DNA of 44,156 nucleotides from Flavobacterium sp. UBA6195 (GTDB lineage Bacteria > Bacteroidota > Bacteroidia > Flavobacteriales > Flavobacteriaceae), in NCBI RefSeq assembly GCF_002422095.1, contig NZ_DITB01000081.1, forward strand, positions 1 to 44,156, given 5' to 3'. Position 1 is the stretch's first letter. Every line of letters starts with the position of its first letter. The notes beneath the pieces were generated by a model that was not told the origin of the DNA, made no database searches, and saw only the letters and a program-made list of their open reading frames with translations. This document shows positions 1 through 7,843 of this stretch, in pieces. A program made the position numbers and the translations under genes.

Positions 1-79
1 TTATCAACAAATACAAAAAATCATTTATCTTTGAATTATTAACTAAATACTCTCTTAGAAAACGTCCAATTTAGTTTGA

Positions 80-1771
80 AGACGTACAATTCAAACATCA
101 AATAATAATCGTTTTTTAAGATTTTGGTGGGAGATTGATAAAGTAGAAATATTAGACAAAGAAGCAACTATTTATGATAAAAAGTGGGTTAAATATTCTA
201 AAGGAGGACCTTATCAAAAATGGTTTGGTAATTTATGGTTAGTAATAGATTGGGAAAAAGAGGGTAAAAAATTACAAAATTATTTAATCGACCGAGGACA
301 AGATTTACATGCACAAGAATATTATTTTATTGAAGGATTGACTTATTCAGCCTCTGGCTCAAAAGGTATTTCATTACGTTATTTACCTAAAAATCATCTT
401 TTTGATATTGGCGGCTCTTCTGTGTTTTTTATGAAAGATTATCAGAATGTATTTTATTCTATGGGGTTTTTAAATTCCAAACTCGTATTTTATATTATAA
501 ATTGCCTTAATCCAACTGTTAATATACAACCTGGTGATTTGAAAAGAGTTCCTTTTTTAATTCCAGAAAAAAATATTGAAAAAATTATAGATACTTTATC
601 TAAAACAAATTATTCATTGATATTTAAACTAAATGAGTATTTCATTTTTGAAGATAGCTTTAAAAGTTCTCCTATTTCAAGGTTTAGAAATGAAAATGAA
701 GTAAAGTTTAGAATAAGAGATTTTTTTAATCTTGAAAATAATTACAAATCTCAAATATTAATTAACGAAGCCATCATTAACGAAAAGATCTTTGAAGTCT
801 ATGAGTTAACTGATGCAGATAAAGCAATGGTTTTGGCAAAAGAAGGCGAAAGCATTGGGGGGTTGCCGGTAACCGCTGCTGCAAAAAAAGCGTATTTAGA
901 AAATGAAGTGGCAGAGTTTCCTTTAGACAACATCAGATATTTTATCCAAAATTTACCAGAAACAGCCTTTTCTACAGAAGAAAAAGACAAAATAGTAGCA
1001 GAGTTTCCTAATTTGTACCAAAGCAACAATGATTTAGAAGAGTTTTGCATTCGCCATCAGGTCAATCCCATCAACGTATGGTATTGGTTCAAAGAAAGTA
1101 ACATCATTCCAAAACAAAGAATGAACACTTTGGCTATGGAGTTTTTAGCGGATATGATTCGTGAAATCTTATTAGAAGACGAAGACGGCATCATTCCATT
1201 AGTACCCAATGCAGGAGAAAAAATATTATTAGACCGTATAGAAGAAAAATTCTTAGAAAAAGGCTTCTCTATGGCACAGTATTCCGCTTTTGATGGCGTA
1301 CTGGGTCGTAACATCAAAGAATACCTCAATGGACATTTCTTCAAAGCCTTATCAGATCATTTAAACTTGTTTATGTACTTGCCTAAAACACCATTTATTT
1401 GGCACCTTACTTCTGGTCCAGAACAAGGTTTTGATTGCTATAGCATCATCTACAAATGGGACAGAGATAAATTAATGCGAGTGCGTTCTGTGTACATCGA
1501 ACACCGTGAACGAGCTTTAGTCAACCGCCAATCGGATTTGTTAAATGATACATCAGCTTCTGCCCAAAACGAAAAGGATAAAATATACAAACAACTCAAA
1601 GAAATTGAAAGCTTCAAAGCCAAAATAGACGAGCTACTACAAGAAGGCTACAATCCTATCCTAGATGATGGTGTAGGTAAAAACATTGCCCCATTACAAA
1701 AGAAAGGCATGCTAGCATACGAGGTTTTAAATGCAGGACAGTTAAAGAAATATTTAAACGCGGATTGGTAA
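80..1771 (+). CDS. pglX: BREX-1 adenine methyltransferase PglX, C-terminal part; frame broken upstream
   Basis: This is the C-terminal half of PglX, the BREX DNA adenine methyltransferase that marks host DNA so that phage DNA can be told apart. The frame is open from 80 with no start codon. It begins with the family segment QTSNNNRFLRFWWEID and continues with the usual KWVKYSKGGPYQKWFGN block (about 190-235) and a long C-terminal domain. About 560 residues are present, against roughly 1,100-1,200 for the family. The catalytic NPPY motif and N-terminus are missing. A TTG at 338 lies inside conserved sequence and is not a credible start. Upstream, all three frames hit stops (TGA 77-79, TAG 72-74, TAA 103-105), although frame 3 still looks PglX-like, with FEDV at 75-86. 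The break may be a pseudogene, a recombination junction or an error at a contig edge. The OLD-type gene starts 17 bp downstream. Confidence 0.85.
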   Translation, partial: RRTIQTSNNNRFLRFWWEIDKVEILDKEATIYDKKWVKYSKGGPYQKWFGNLWLVIDWEKEGKKLQNYLIDRGQDLHAQEYYFIEGLTYSASGSKGISLRYLPKNHLFDIGGSSVFFMKDYQNVFYSMGFLNSKLVFYIINCLNPTVNIQPGDLKRVPFLIPEKNIEKIIDTLSKTNYSLIFKLNEYFIFEDSFKSSPISRFRNENEVKFRIRDFFNLENNYKSQILINEAIINEKIFEVYELTDADKAMVLAKEGESIGGLPVTAAAKKAYLENEVAEFPLDNIRYFIQNLPETAFSTEEKDKIVAEFPNLYQSNNDLEEFCIRHQVNPINVWYWFKESNIIPKQRMNTLAMEFLADMIREILLEDEDGIIPLVPNAGEKILLDRIEEKFLEKGFSMAQYSAFDGVLGRNIKEYLNGHFFKALSDHLNLFMYLPKTPFIWHLTSGPEQGFDCYSIIYKWDRDKLMRVRSVYIEHRERALVNRQSDLLNDTSASAQNEKDKIYKQLKEIESFKAKIDELLQEGYNPILDDGVGKNIAPLQKKGMLAYEVLNAGQLKKYLNADW

Positions 1772-1787
1772 TACAAAAAAATAAATT

Positions 1788-3614
1788 ATGAAGTTAGTTT
1801 CTGTTTCTATTGAGAATTTTAGATGTTACAAAGAAAAAGTTATTATCACTTTTGATGATATAACTACATTAATAGGTAGAAATGATATAGGTAAGTCTAC
1901 AATTTTAGAAGCTCTTGAAATTTTTTTCAATAATGAGCTTATTAAAATTGAAAGTAATGATGCAAATGTATATAGTGGTACTAAGTATGTTACAATTACA
2001 TGTGAGTTTACAGATTTGCCAGCAGAAATAATACTTGACGCTTCATCAAAAACAAGTTTAAAAAATGAATATTTATTGAGTAATAATGACACTTTTGTTA
2101 TTACGAAACAATTTGATTGTAGTAAAGCATCACCTTCTGTTGAGATTTTTATTTTAGCAAAGCATCCAACTATTTCTGGCGCTGAAAATTTATTAGAACT
2201 AAAAGAAAAAGAATTGCAAAATATTATCAAAGAGAAAGGGTTAGATGCTTCATTAAAGGGTAATCCTGAAATGAGAACAGCAATTTGGAACTCTTTTGAT
2301 GACTTACAACTAAATGAAATCTTGATTCCAATTAGTAAACCAAAAGAGGATAGTAAAAGAATTTGGGAACAAATAGATTCATATTTACCTATTTATGCAC
2401 TTTTTCAAAGTGATAGAAATAGTCAAGATAAAGACAAAGAAGTTCAAAACCCTATGAAAGCAGCTATTTCTGCTGCAATATTAGAAGTTAAAGACGACAT
2501 AGAAAGAATACAGAGAAAAGTTCAAGAAAAAGCAGAAGAAATTGCAAAAAACACACATGAGGCTCTCAAAGAAATTGATAGTAATTTAGCAAGTAAACTA
2601 GAACCACAATTTGTTATGCCAACAGCTTCGAAATGGTCTGGTTTATTTAGCATAAATATGGATACCGACGATGGCATTTCATTAAATAAAAGAGGAAGTG
2701 GTGTTAGAAGAATGATTTTAGTAAGTTTCTTTAAAGCTGAAGCTGAAAGACGCTTAAAGTCTGGTAATAAAAGGAGTATTATTTATGCTCTTGAAGAACC
2801 AGAAACTGCACAACATCCAAATAATCAAAAAATCTTAATAGAATCTTTTAAGTCACTTGCAGAAAATGATGGTTGCCAGGTTTTTTTAACAACACATAGT
2901 CCAGGTTTAGCTTCAGAATTACCTGCTTCAAGTATAAGATTTATTACAAGAAGTGATTTAGGATTGCCAACTGTTGAGTCTGGTGTTGATGTATTTGAGA
3001 GAGTTTCAGAAACTTTAGGTTTAACACCTGATAGTAGAGTAAAAGTTCTAATTTGCGTAGAAGGGCCAACTGATGTTAAAGCACTGAAAGATTTAAGCAA
3101 AGCTTTAAATAATGAAGATCCTAACATTATAGACTTATCTAGTGATCCTCGTGTGGCCTTTTGTCTTATGGGTGGTGGTACGCTTGTACATTGGGTAAAT
3201 GAATATTACCTAAAAACCATAGGTTGTAAAGAATTTCATTTATATGATAATGACGTAAGTAGTTACAAAGATTCTATTGATAAAGTAAATGCTAGAGATG
3301 ATGGCTCATTTGGTACTTTAACTGAAAAATATGAAATGGAAAGTTACTTACATCCTGAAGCTATAAATGATGCATTTGATGTTATGATTGAAGTAACAGA
3401 CTTTCCTAAAGAAGATAAGAAAGGTGTTCCAAAATTATTTGCTGAAAAGTATTCTACTAAAATGAAGTTTGATGGTGTTATGAAAGAAAATACAGCCAAA
3501 AAGTATCTTTCAGAAAAAGCTTTTGGTTATATGACTGCCGATAGAATAAGAGATAGAGATTCAAAAGGAGAAATAAAAAGTTGGTTAATCAAAATAGAAG
3601 AGCTTACAAAGTAA
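1788..3614 (+). CDS. OLD-family ATPase with TOPRIM nuclease domain
   Basis: A 608-residue fusion of an ABC/SMC-like ATPase and a TOPRIM nuclease domain. The N-terminus has the AAA15 start (ENFRCYKE) and Walker A GRNDIGKST at residues 30-38. A signature-like RGSGVRRM lies near 305, the Walker B/catalytic EEPE at about 336-339, and an H-loop TTHSPG follows. The TOPRIM part has the conserved Glu at 425 (VEGPTD) and a D-x-D at 487-489 (YDNDVSSY). OLD-family enzymes are ATP-controlled nucleases; relatives are GajA of Gabija and the fused PARIS ATPase/TOPRIM proteins. No GajB-like helicase is next to it, so it probably acts alone or with BREX. It sits between pglX and pglZ in the same direction, so it looks like an accessory gene inserted into the BREX operon. 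Assignment to a named defence system is not possible from sequence alone. Confidence 0.85.
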   Translation: MKLVSVSIENFRCYKEKVIITFDDITTLIGRNDIGKSTILEALEIFFNNELIKIESNDANVYSGTKYVTITCEFTDLPAEIILDASSKTSLKNEYLLSNNDTFVITKQFDCSKASPSVEIFILAKHPTISGAENLLELKEKELQNIIKEKGLDASLKGNPEMRTAIWNSFDDLQLNEILIPISKPKEDSKRIWEQIDSYLPIYALFQSDRNSQDKDKEVQNPMKAAISAAILEVKDDIERIQRKVQEKAEEIAKNTHEALKEIDSNLASKLEPQFVMPTASKWSGLFSINMDTDDGISLNKRGSGVRRMILVSFFKAEAERRLKSGNKRSIIYALEEPETAQHPNNQKILIESFKSLAENDGCQVFLTTHSPGLASELPASSIRFITRSDLGLPTVESGVDVFERVSETLGLTPDSRVKVLICVEGPTDVKALKDLSKALNNEDPNIIDLSSDPRVAFCLMGGGTLVHWVNEYYLKTIGCKEFHLYDNDVSSYKDSIDKVNARDDGSFGTLTEKYEMESYLHPEAINDAFDVMIEVTDFPKEDKKGVPKLFAEKYSTKMKFDGVMKENTAKKYLSEKAFGYMTADRIRDRDSKGEIKSWLIKIEELTK

Positions 3615-3639
3615 ATTTTGCAACAATAAATTAAAATCT

Positions 3640-3668
3640 CGTCACAAATCTTATCGAAATTTGTGACA
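3640..3668. promoter_or_regulatory. Palindrome S1, operator-like (10-9-10)
   Basis: Left arm GTCACAAAT at 3641-3649 and right arm ATTTGTGAC at 3659-3667 are perfect complements separated by 9 bp. The arms match those of the site directly before abiEi (S4). AbiEi antitoxins of other bacteria repress their own promoter by binding inverted repeats, so an antitoxin site is likely. It begins 25 bp after the OLD gene, so it might also form a hairpin at the 3' end of that transcript. Confidence 0.6.
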
Positions 3669-3683
3669 GGCAAGAAAGTTTTC

Positions 3684-3712
3684 TGTAACAAATAATTGCT
3701 TTTTTTGTTATA
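3684..3712. promoter_or_regulatory. Palindrome S2, degenerate operator-like site
   Basis: TGTAACAAAT (3684-3693) and TTTTGTTATA (3703-3712) keep the same 10-9-10 layout as S1 and S4. The C-to-A change in the left arm is mirrored by G-to-T in the right arm. Its centre is 44 bp from that of S1. Confidence 0.45.
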
Positions 3713-3728
3713 AGAATAAAACTAAAAT

Positions 3729-3757
3729 TGTCGCAAAAATATACTAAAATTGCGACA
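3729..3757. promoter_or_regulatory. Palindrome S3, operator-like, before the antitoxin relic
   Basis: TTGTCGCAA (3728-3736) and TTGCGACAA (3750-3758) are perfect complements and fit the 10-9-10 frame of the other sites. An A-to-G change relative to S4 is matched by T-to-C on the other side. It ends 19 bp before the ATG of the relic antitoxin ORF, the same position S4 has before abiEi, so it was probably the operator of that lost gene. Confidence 0.5.
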
Positions 3758-3776
3758 AAATAAGTCATAAAAAAGC

Positions 3777-3857
3777 ATGCAAAGCATTGAGGATAAAGTA
3801 ATTGATAAAATAAAAAAAGCCAAAGGAGGCTCGCTATTTTTTAGGGTATTCCAATAA
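3777..3857 (+). pseudogene. Relic of a second AbiEi/DUF6088-type antitoxin gene (N-terminus only)
   Basis: A 26-codon ORF, ATG at 3777 and TAA at 3855. Its protein starts MQSIEDKVIDKIKKAKGGSL and ends in FFRVFQ. It lines up with the first 22 residues of the intact antitoxin just downstream (MTQSIEKQIEKSIKSKPKGS), and GSLFF is the usual continuation in DUF6088 proteins. The rest of the domain is gone. It has its own palindrome (S3) in the same relative position as the intact gene. Simplest reading: an earlier antitoxin gene replaced or deleted, leaving its promoter and first 80 bases. A functional short peptide cannot be ruled out. Confidence 0.6.
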
Positions 3858-3875
3858 GGGAACTCATCTAAAAAC

Positions 3876-3904
3876 TGTCACAAATTTTTACTATATTTGT
3901 GACA
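3876..3904. promoter_or_regulatory. Palindrome S4 overlapping the abiE promoter
   Basis: TGTCACAAAT (3876-3885) and ATTTGTGACA (3895-3904) are perfect complements with a 9-bp spacer. A Bacteroidota -7 box, TATATTTG (3892-3899), overlaps the right arm. The ATG of abiEi is at 3922. A repressor bound here would block the promoter, fitting negative autoregulation by AbiEi. Confidence 0.7.
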
Positions 3905-3921
3905 AATTTAAAATCAAAATA

Positions 3922-4530
3922 ATGACGCAAAGCATTGAAAAACAAATAGAAAAGTCAATAAAAAGCAAACCAAAAGGCAGTTTGGTTTTGCCAGACGATT
4001 ATATTGGTTTTGGGTCGTCGGCTGCCATCCGAAAAGCGTTGGATCGTTTAGAAAACAAACAAGTGATTGTTCGAGTAGCACAAGGTATTTATGTTCGTCC
4101 AAAAATAAGTAAATTAATAGGGCAATTGGTTCCATCCGCCGAAGAAGTCGCTGAAGCTATTGCCAAACGAGATCGAATAAGAACGTTGCCAACAGGTAGC
4201 TATGCTTTAAATGCATTAGGATTGAGTACACAAGTACCCATGAATATTGTATTACTAACGGATGGCTCACCAAGAGTAATTAAAGTAGGTAAACGAACGA
4301 TAAAGTTCAAAAAAACCACACCTAAAAATCTTTTGGCAAAAGGCAAAATTAGCCGATTGGTCATTCAGGCATTAAAAGAAATCGGTAACGGCAAAGTAAC
4401 CGCAGAAGAAGAAAACAAGATAATTGACCTACTAAAAAAGGAAGAAGAAAAAGACCTAAAACACGACATAGCACTGGCACCAGTATGGGTTCAAAAAATA
4501 ATGATGAAAGCAGTAAAAGATGGCAAATAG
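3922..4530 (+). CDS. abiEi: AbiEi-type antitoxin / DUF6088 transcriptional regulator
   Basis: A 202-residue protein with an N-terminal winged-helix region (about 1-60: SAAIRKALDRLENKQVIVRV, then AQGIYVRP) and a C-terminal antitoxin region, the layout of DUF6088/AbiEi proteins. In AbiE systems this protein represses its own operon and neutralises the nucleotidyltransferase toxin without a stable complex (type IV toxin-antitoxin). The toxin gene overlaps its last 11 bases, so translation is likely coupled. The start at 3922 lies 17 bp after palindrome S4. The last third is lysine- and glutamate-rich. The family call is firm; the mode of neutralisation is inferred from relatives. Confidence 0.85.
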   Translation: MTQSIEKQIEKSIKSKPKGSLVLPDDYIGFGSSAAIRKALDRLENKQVIVRVAQGIYVRPKISKLIGQLVPSAEEVAEAIAKRDRIRTLPTGSYALNALGLSTQVPMNIVLLTDGSPRVIKVGKRTIKFKKTTPKNLLAKGKISRLVIQALKEIGNGKVTAEEENKIIDLLKKEEEKDLKHDIALAPVWVQKIMMKAVKDGK

Positions 4531-5569
4531 TATTTTTTATAAAACAGATAAGGCGGAGAAAGTAGCTGTTTTCAATGCCATTGCAACCCAAAAAGGAATG
4601 AAGCCTTTTGCTGTAGAAAAAGACTGGTGGGTAAGCCGTACATTAGAAATTATTTTCCAAATGGAAATCGCCAAACATTTGGTGTTCAAAGGCGGAACCT
4701 CATTAAGTAAAGCTTGGAATTTGATTAATCGATTTTCTGAAGATATCGATTTGGCCATAGATAAAGATTTTTTTGGATTTACTGGAGAATTAGGAAAGAA
4801 TCAAAGAGATAAACTAAGAAAGACAGCAGGCCTTTATACCACAGGAACATTCTTTAAAGAATTGCAAGCAGCGTTTATAAAAAGAGGATTTGTAGATCTT
4901 GATTTTAAAATTATTGAAGCAAAAGATAGCGACCAAGACCCAAGAGTATTAGAAATCTATTATCCAAATGTAATTAATTCTTCATCAGAATATGTATTGC
5001 CTCGTGTACAAATTGAAGTCAGTTGCCGCTCATTGAGAGAACCCTTTTCGGTTAAAAAATTCGGGGCTTTAGTAGATGAAGTATATGCTGATAAAGATTT
5101 TGTTGAACCCTTATTTGAAGTGCCAACAGTAAATCCGGAACGAACTTTTTTAGAGAAGGTTTTCCTGCTACACGAAGAATTCCATCGTCCGGAAGAAAAA
5201 ATGCGAGTAGATAGACTAAGCCGTCATCTCTATGATATATACCATCTAACAAATGCGGGGATTGCAGAAAAGGCTATAAATGATAAAGAATTATATGAAA
5301 CTATTGTAGCGCACCGATACAAGTTTTCAAGAGTGGGCGAAGTAGATTATAACCTTCACAATCCAAAAACAGTTAATCCAATTCCAATCAATGAAAAATT
5401 AGAAGAATGGAAATCGGATTATGCCAAAATGAAGGAAGATATGATTTACGAAGAAAACAAACCTTCTTTTGAAGACCTATTACGCAACTTGGAAAAACTG
5501 AGAGGGCAATTACAAGAAGTCAATTGGCAATTTGAACTTGAATTTCCTATTAACAAAACGAATCACTAA
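4520..5569 (+). CDS. abiEii: AbiEii-type nucleotidyltransferase toxin
   Basis: A 349-residue member of the AbiEii/AbiGii nucleotidyltransferase family. The DNA polymerase beta-type core is visible: FKGGTSLSKAW at 56-66, followed by the metal-binding D-I-D at 75-77 (FSEDIDLAI). Further family motifs are VQIEVSCRS near 165 and ERTFLEKVFLLHEEF near 208-222. Related toxins transfer nucleotides to tRNA 3' ends or otherwise block translation, causing abortive infection. The ATG lies inside abiEi (11-bp overlap). The pglZ gene begins 24 bp after the stop, so toxin and BREX genes may be co-transcribed. The short gap carries a CACTAAT/TCACTAA-type repeat that may mark the insertion edge. Confidence 0.9.
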   Translation: MANSIFYKTDKAEKVAVFNAIATQKGMKPFAVEKDWWVSRTLEIIFQMEIAKHLVFKGGTSLSKAWNLINRFSEDIDLAIDKDFFGFTGELGKNQRDKLRKTAGLYTTGTFFKELQAAFIKRGFVDLDFKIIEAKDSDQDPRVLEIYYPNVINSSSEYVLPRVQIEVSCRSLREPFSVKKFGALVDEVYADKDFVEPLFEVPTVNPERTFLEKVFLLHEEFHRPEEKMRVDRLSRHLYDIYHLTNAGIAEKAINDKELYETIVAHRYKFSRVGEVDYNLHNPKTVNPIPINEKLEEWKSDYAKMKEDMIYEENKPSFEDLLRNLEKLRGQLQEVNWQFELEFPINKTNH

Positions 5570-5593
5570 TTACTAGTCACCAATCACTAACTT
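5563..5593. repeat. Short imperfect repeat between abiEii and pglZ
   Basis: The gap contains AATCACTAATTACTAG and CACCAATCACTAAC, a degenerate repeat of the unit (A)ATCACTAA that runs across the abiEii stop codon. Similar short runs lie at 35142-35173 and 38071-38103, also at module edges. Confidence 0.4.
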
Positions 5594-7831
5594 ATGATAG
5601 ATACTTGGTTTAAAAAAGAAATAGAAAAAATATTCAATACCCATCCTATAGCTGTATTTATAGATGAGTCAAAAGAAGCTACTTTTTTACAAGAAGGGGT
5701 AAAAAATGAGTATGTTACATTTTGTACGAATAACGAAATTGATGAACTTAAAGTGAAGTATGAAATTGAGAAAAGCTTGGATAAAAACAAGAAATATTTG
5801 ATTTATACCAATACGCCAAAAGAACAGCTAAAATTCATTAGAGAATACGTTGAAACCAATGGAGCGGTAGAAATAAAACATTTCGACAGATACATTAAAG
5901 AAAAGTTAATCAACCATTTAAATATAAACCTGCATTTAGAAAAAGAAGAATTAATTGCAGCTGCAAAAGTAAGTATTGGCAAAGACCAAACCTATTGGAT
6001 GAACTTAAGCCACAATGGAGCTAAAGAAATCTTCAATTTGGAAAAAGAAATCGTACCTTTTTTAGATAGCCCTAAAAACTATTTAAATAAGTACGATAAA
6101 AACGTTCAAGAATTATTCTTCAAAAAAGTAAATGAATTAATTGGGCAGCCTTACATAGAGAAACCAGCAGCCGTTTTAGCACAAGAAGTTGTTTTTTATT
6201 TATTGGATGGATTAGCAAATAACAATCCAAACAAAATGCTCTTGGAAGCGTATAACAATTGGTTAGACAGTAAAACATACCAAGAATCATTTGATCAATA
6301 CCTAAAAAAATATAAACTAGAACCCAAAACAGAAATTTTCAATTGTCATCCTGCACATCCTTTCAAAGAGTTAGATGAGCTTTGGTTAGTAGAACTGGGT
6401 AAAAACATAAATAACAAAGAGTATTGTATTAATTTCTTACCTAAAATTAACCAACGTATTGTAAATAAAGCCACCATTCATTTAGGGATTACATTTTGGA
6501 AAAACATAAAAACCTTACTGGAATTTGACGAGAAGAACATCAACCAAATTGCTTCTCATCAAGAATGTGTGTCATTTTATACCAACCATTTTTACAAATT
6601 AGATAAAGCAATTAGGGAGTTATATACGGAGTTTTTAGACCGTAAAAATATAATAGAACCTATTCAATCCTACTATAAAAATTATGCAGTAATATATCTT
6701 GATAAGTGGTTCAAATATTTCGATGACTATCAATCCAATCAAACAGGGAAAATTCAAGAAATAATAAACAATAATGCATTAAGAACAGCAATTGTAGTCG
6801 GAGACGGCGTTTCTTTTGAGTTTGCTAAAGACATCATCGAAAGAGTATCAAAAGAATATACGTTATGCAACCAGCAACAATTTATGTTTGCGGGTCTTCC
6901 ATCAGAAACGGAACACAACATGAGTCAGTTGTATGTAGACACTGGTGTAGTAGTAGCAAAAAAACAAGACCGTGAAGCATACATTTTAAACCAAAATACA
7001 GATAAATCAATAGGTTTTATAGATTTAGAAATGGTAAACGAAACCACAGATAAACAACACTATTTAATTTGTAGTTACAAAGACCCTGATAAACTCGGAG
7101 AAACCTATCAACAAAAAGCATTAAAATATTTTGACCAAGTAGCGGCGCTATTTGCAACAAAAATTGAACAACTGCTTAGAAATGGGTATAAAAACGTATA
7201 CTTAGTCACAGACCATGGTTTTGTTTTAACAGGTGTATTAGAAAATTCAGATAAAATAGAAGTTGATTTTAAAGGTAACGTAAACAAAAGTGAGCGCTTT
7301 ATTAGAACAGAAGAAAAACAAAACATAGATACTAACCTACTTGTTGAAAAAGAAATCCAATATGCAAACTTTAAGTATTGCTATTTCGCTAAAAGACTAG
7401 GGCCATTCAAAACACCTGGTGTTTACGGATATAGTCATGGGGGTATAGCACCACAAGAAACCATTATACCTTTTTTAAAATGGTCTAATGAAAATAATAC
7501 AAGTGAACAATTACAAGTGGTAGTTAGCAACAAAAATGAACTAAATGATGTAACAGGTGATTTGTTCTCAATAGCATTAAAAGCAACTACTACGGAAGCA
7601 AGTTTATTTTCAACAGAAAGAAAAGTATTGCTATTATTTTTTGCAAAAAACAGTAAAGTAAATGAAAGTGATATCATTACAATAAGCAAAGAATCAGAAT
7701 TAAAAAAAGAGTTTCGCTTCGGTACAAATTCAGTATTAGAAGTCAAAATTGTAGATGCAATTACTAAAGAACAATTAGATAAAGTTGTAGTTAAACAAAA
7801 TAAAGCAAGAGATTTAGGAGGTTTACTTTAA
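5594..7831 (+). CDS. pglZ: BREX-1 alkaline-phosphatase-superfamily protein PglZ
   Basis: A 745-residue PglZ, a core BREX protein from the alkaline phosphatase superfamily, needed with PglX for methylation and phage exclusion. The N-terminus (MIDTWFKKEIEKIF) matches BREX-1 PglZ. The phosphatase-like domain starts around 390 with AIVVGDGVSFEF (Asp404 as candidate metal ligand). It includes LVTDHGFVLTG (Asp540-His541) and SHGGIAPQETIIPFLKW near 614-630. Length is within the usual range. It follows abiEii after 24 bp and precedes brxL by 12 bp. It appears intact. Biochemical activity of PglZ is known only from relatives. Confidence 0.93.
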   Translation: MIDTWFKKEIEKIFNTHPIAVFIDESKEATFLQEGVKNEYVTFCTNNEIDELKVKYEIEKSLDKNKKYLIYTNTPKEQLKFIREYVETNGAVEIKHFDRYIKEKLINHLNINLHLEKEELIAAAKVSIGKDQTYWMNLSHNGAKEIFNLEKEIVPFLDSPKNYLNKYDKNVQELFFKKVNELIGQPYIEKPAAVLAQEVVFYLLDGLANNNPNKMLLEAYNNWLDSKTYQESFDQYLKKYKLEPKTEIFNCHPAHPFKELDELWLVELGKNINNKEYCINFLPKINQRIVNKATIHLGITFWKNIKTLLEFDEKNINQIASHQECVSFYTNHFYKLDKAIRELYTEFLDRKNIIEPIQSYYKNYAVIYLDKWFKYFDDYQSNQTGKIQEIINNNALRTAIVVGDGVSFEFAKDIIERVSKEYTLCNQQQFMFAGLPSETEHNMSQLYVDTGVVVAKKQDREAYILNQNTDKSIGFIDLEMVNETTDKQHYLICSYKDPDKLGETYQQKALKYFDQVAALFATKIEQLLRNGYKNVYLVTDHGFVLTGVLENSDKIEVDFKGNVNKSERFIRTEEKQNIDTNLLVEKEIQYANFKYCYFAKRLGPFKTPGVYGYSHGGIAPQETIIPFLKWSNENNTSEQLQVVVSNKNELNDVTGDLFSIALKATTTEASLFSTERKVLLLFFAKNSKVNESDIITISKESELKKEFRFGTNSVLEVKIVDAITKEQLDKVVVKQNKARDLGGLL

Positions 7832-7843
7832 AATAGAACAATT

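Noticed and set aside
3640..3757. Three regularly spaced hairpins as a CRISPR array or a type III toxin-antitoxin RNA repeat
   Set aside because: The units are not direct repeats (arms differ), only three follow the 44-45 bp spacing, and the adjacent proteins are AbiEi/AbiEii, not Cas or ToxN. Operator sites fit better.
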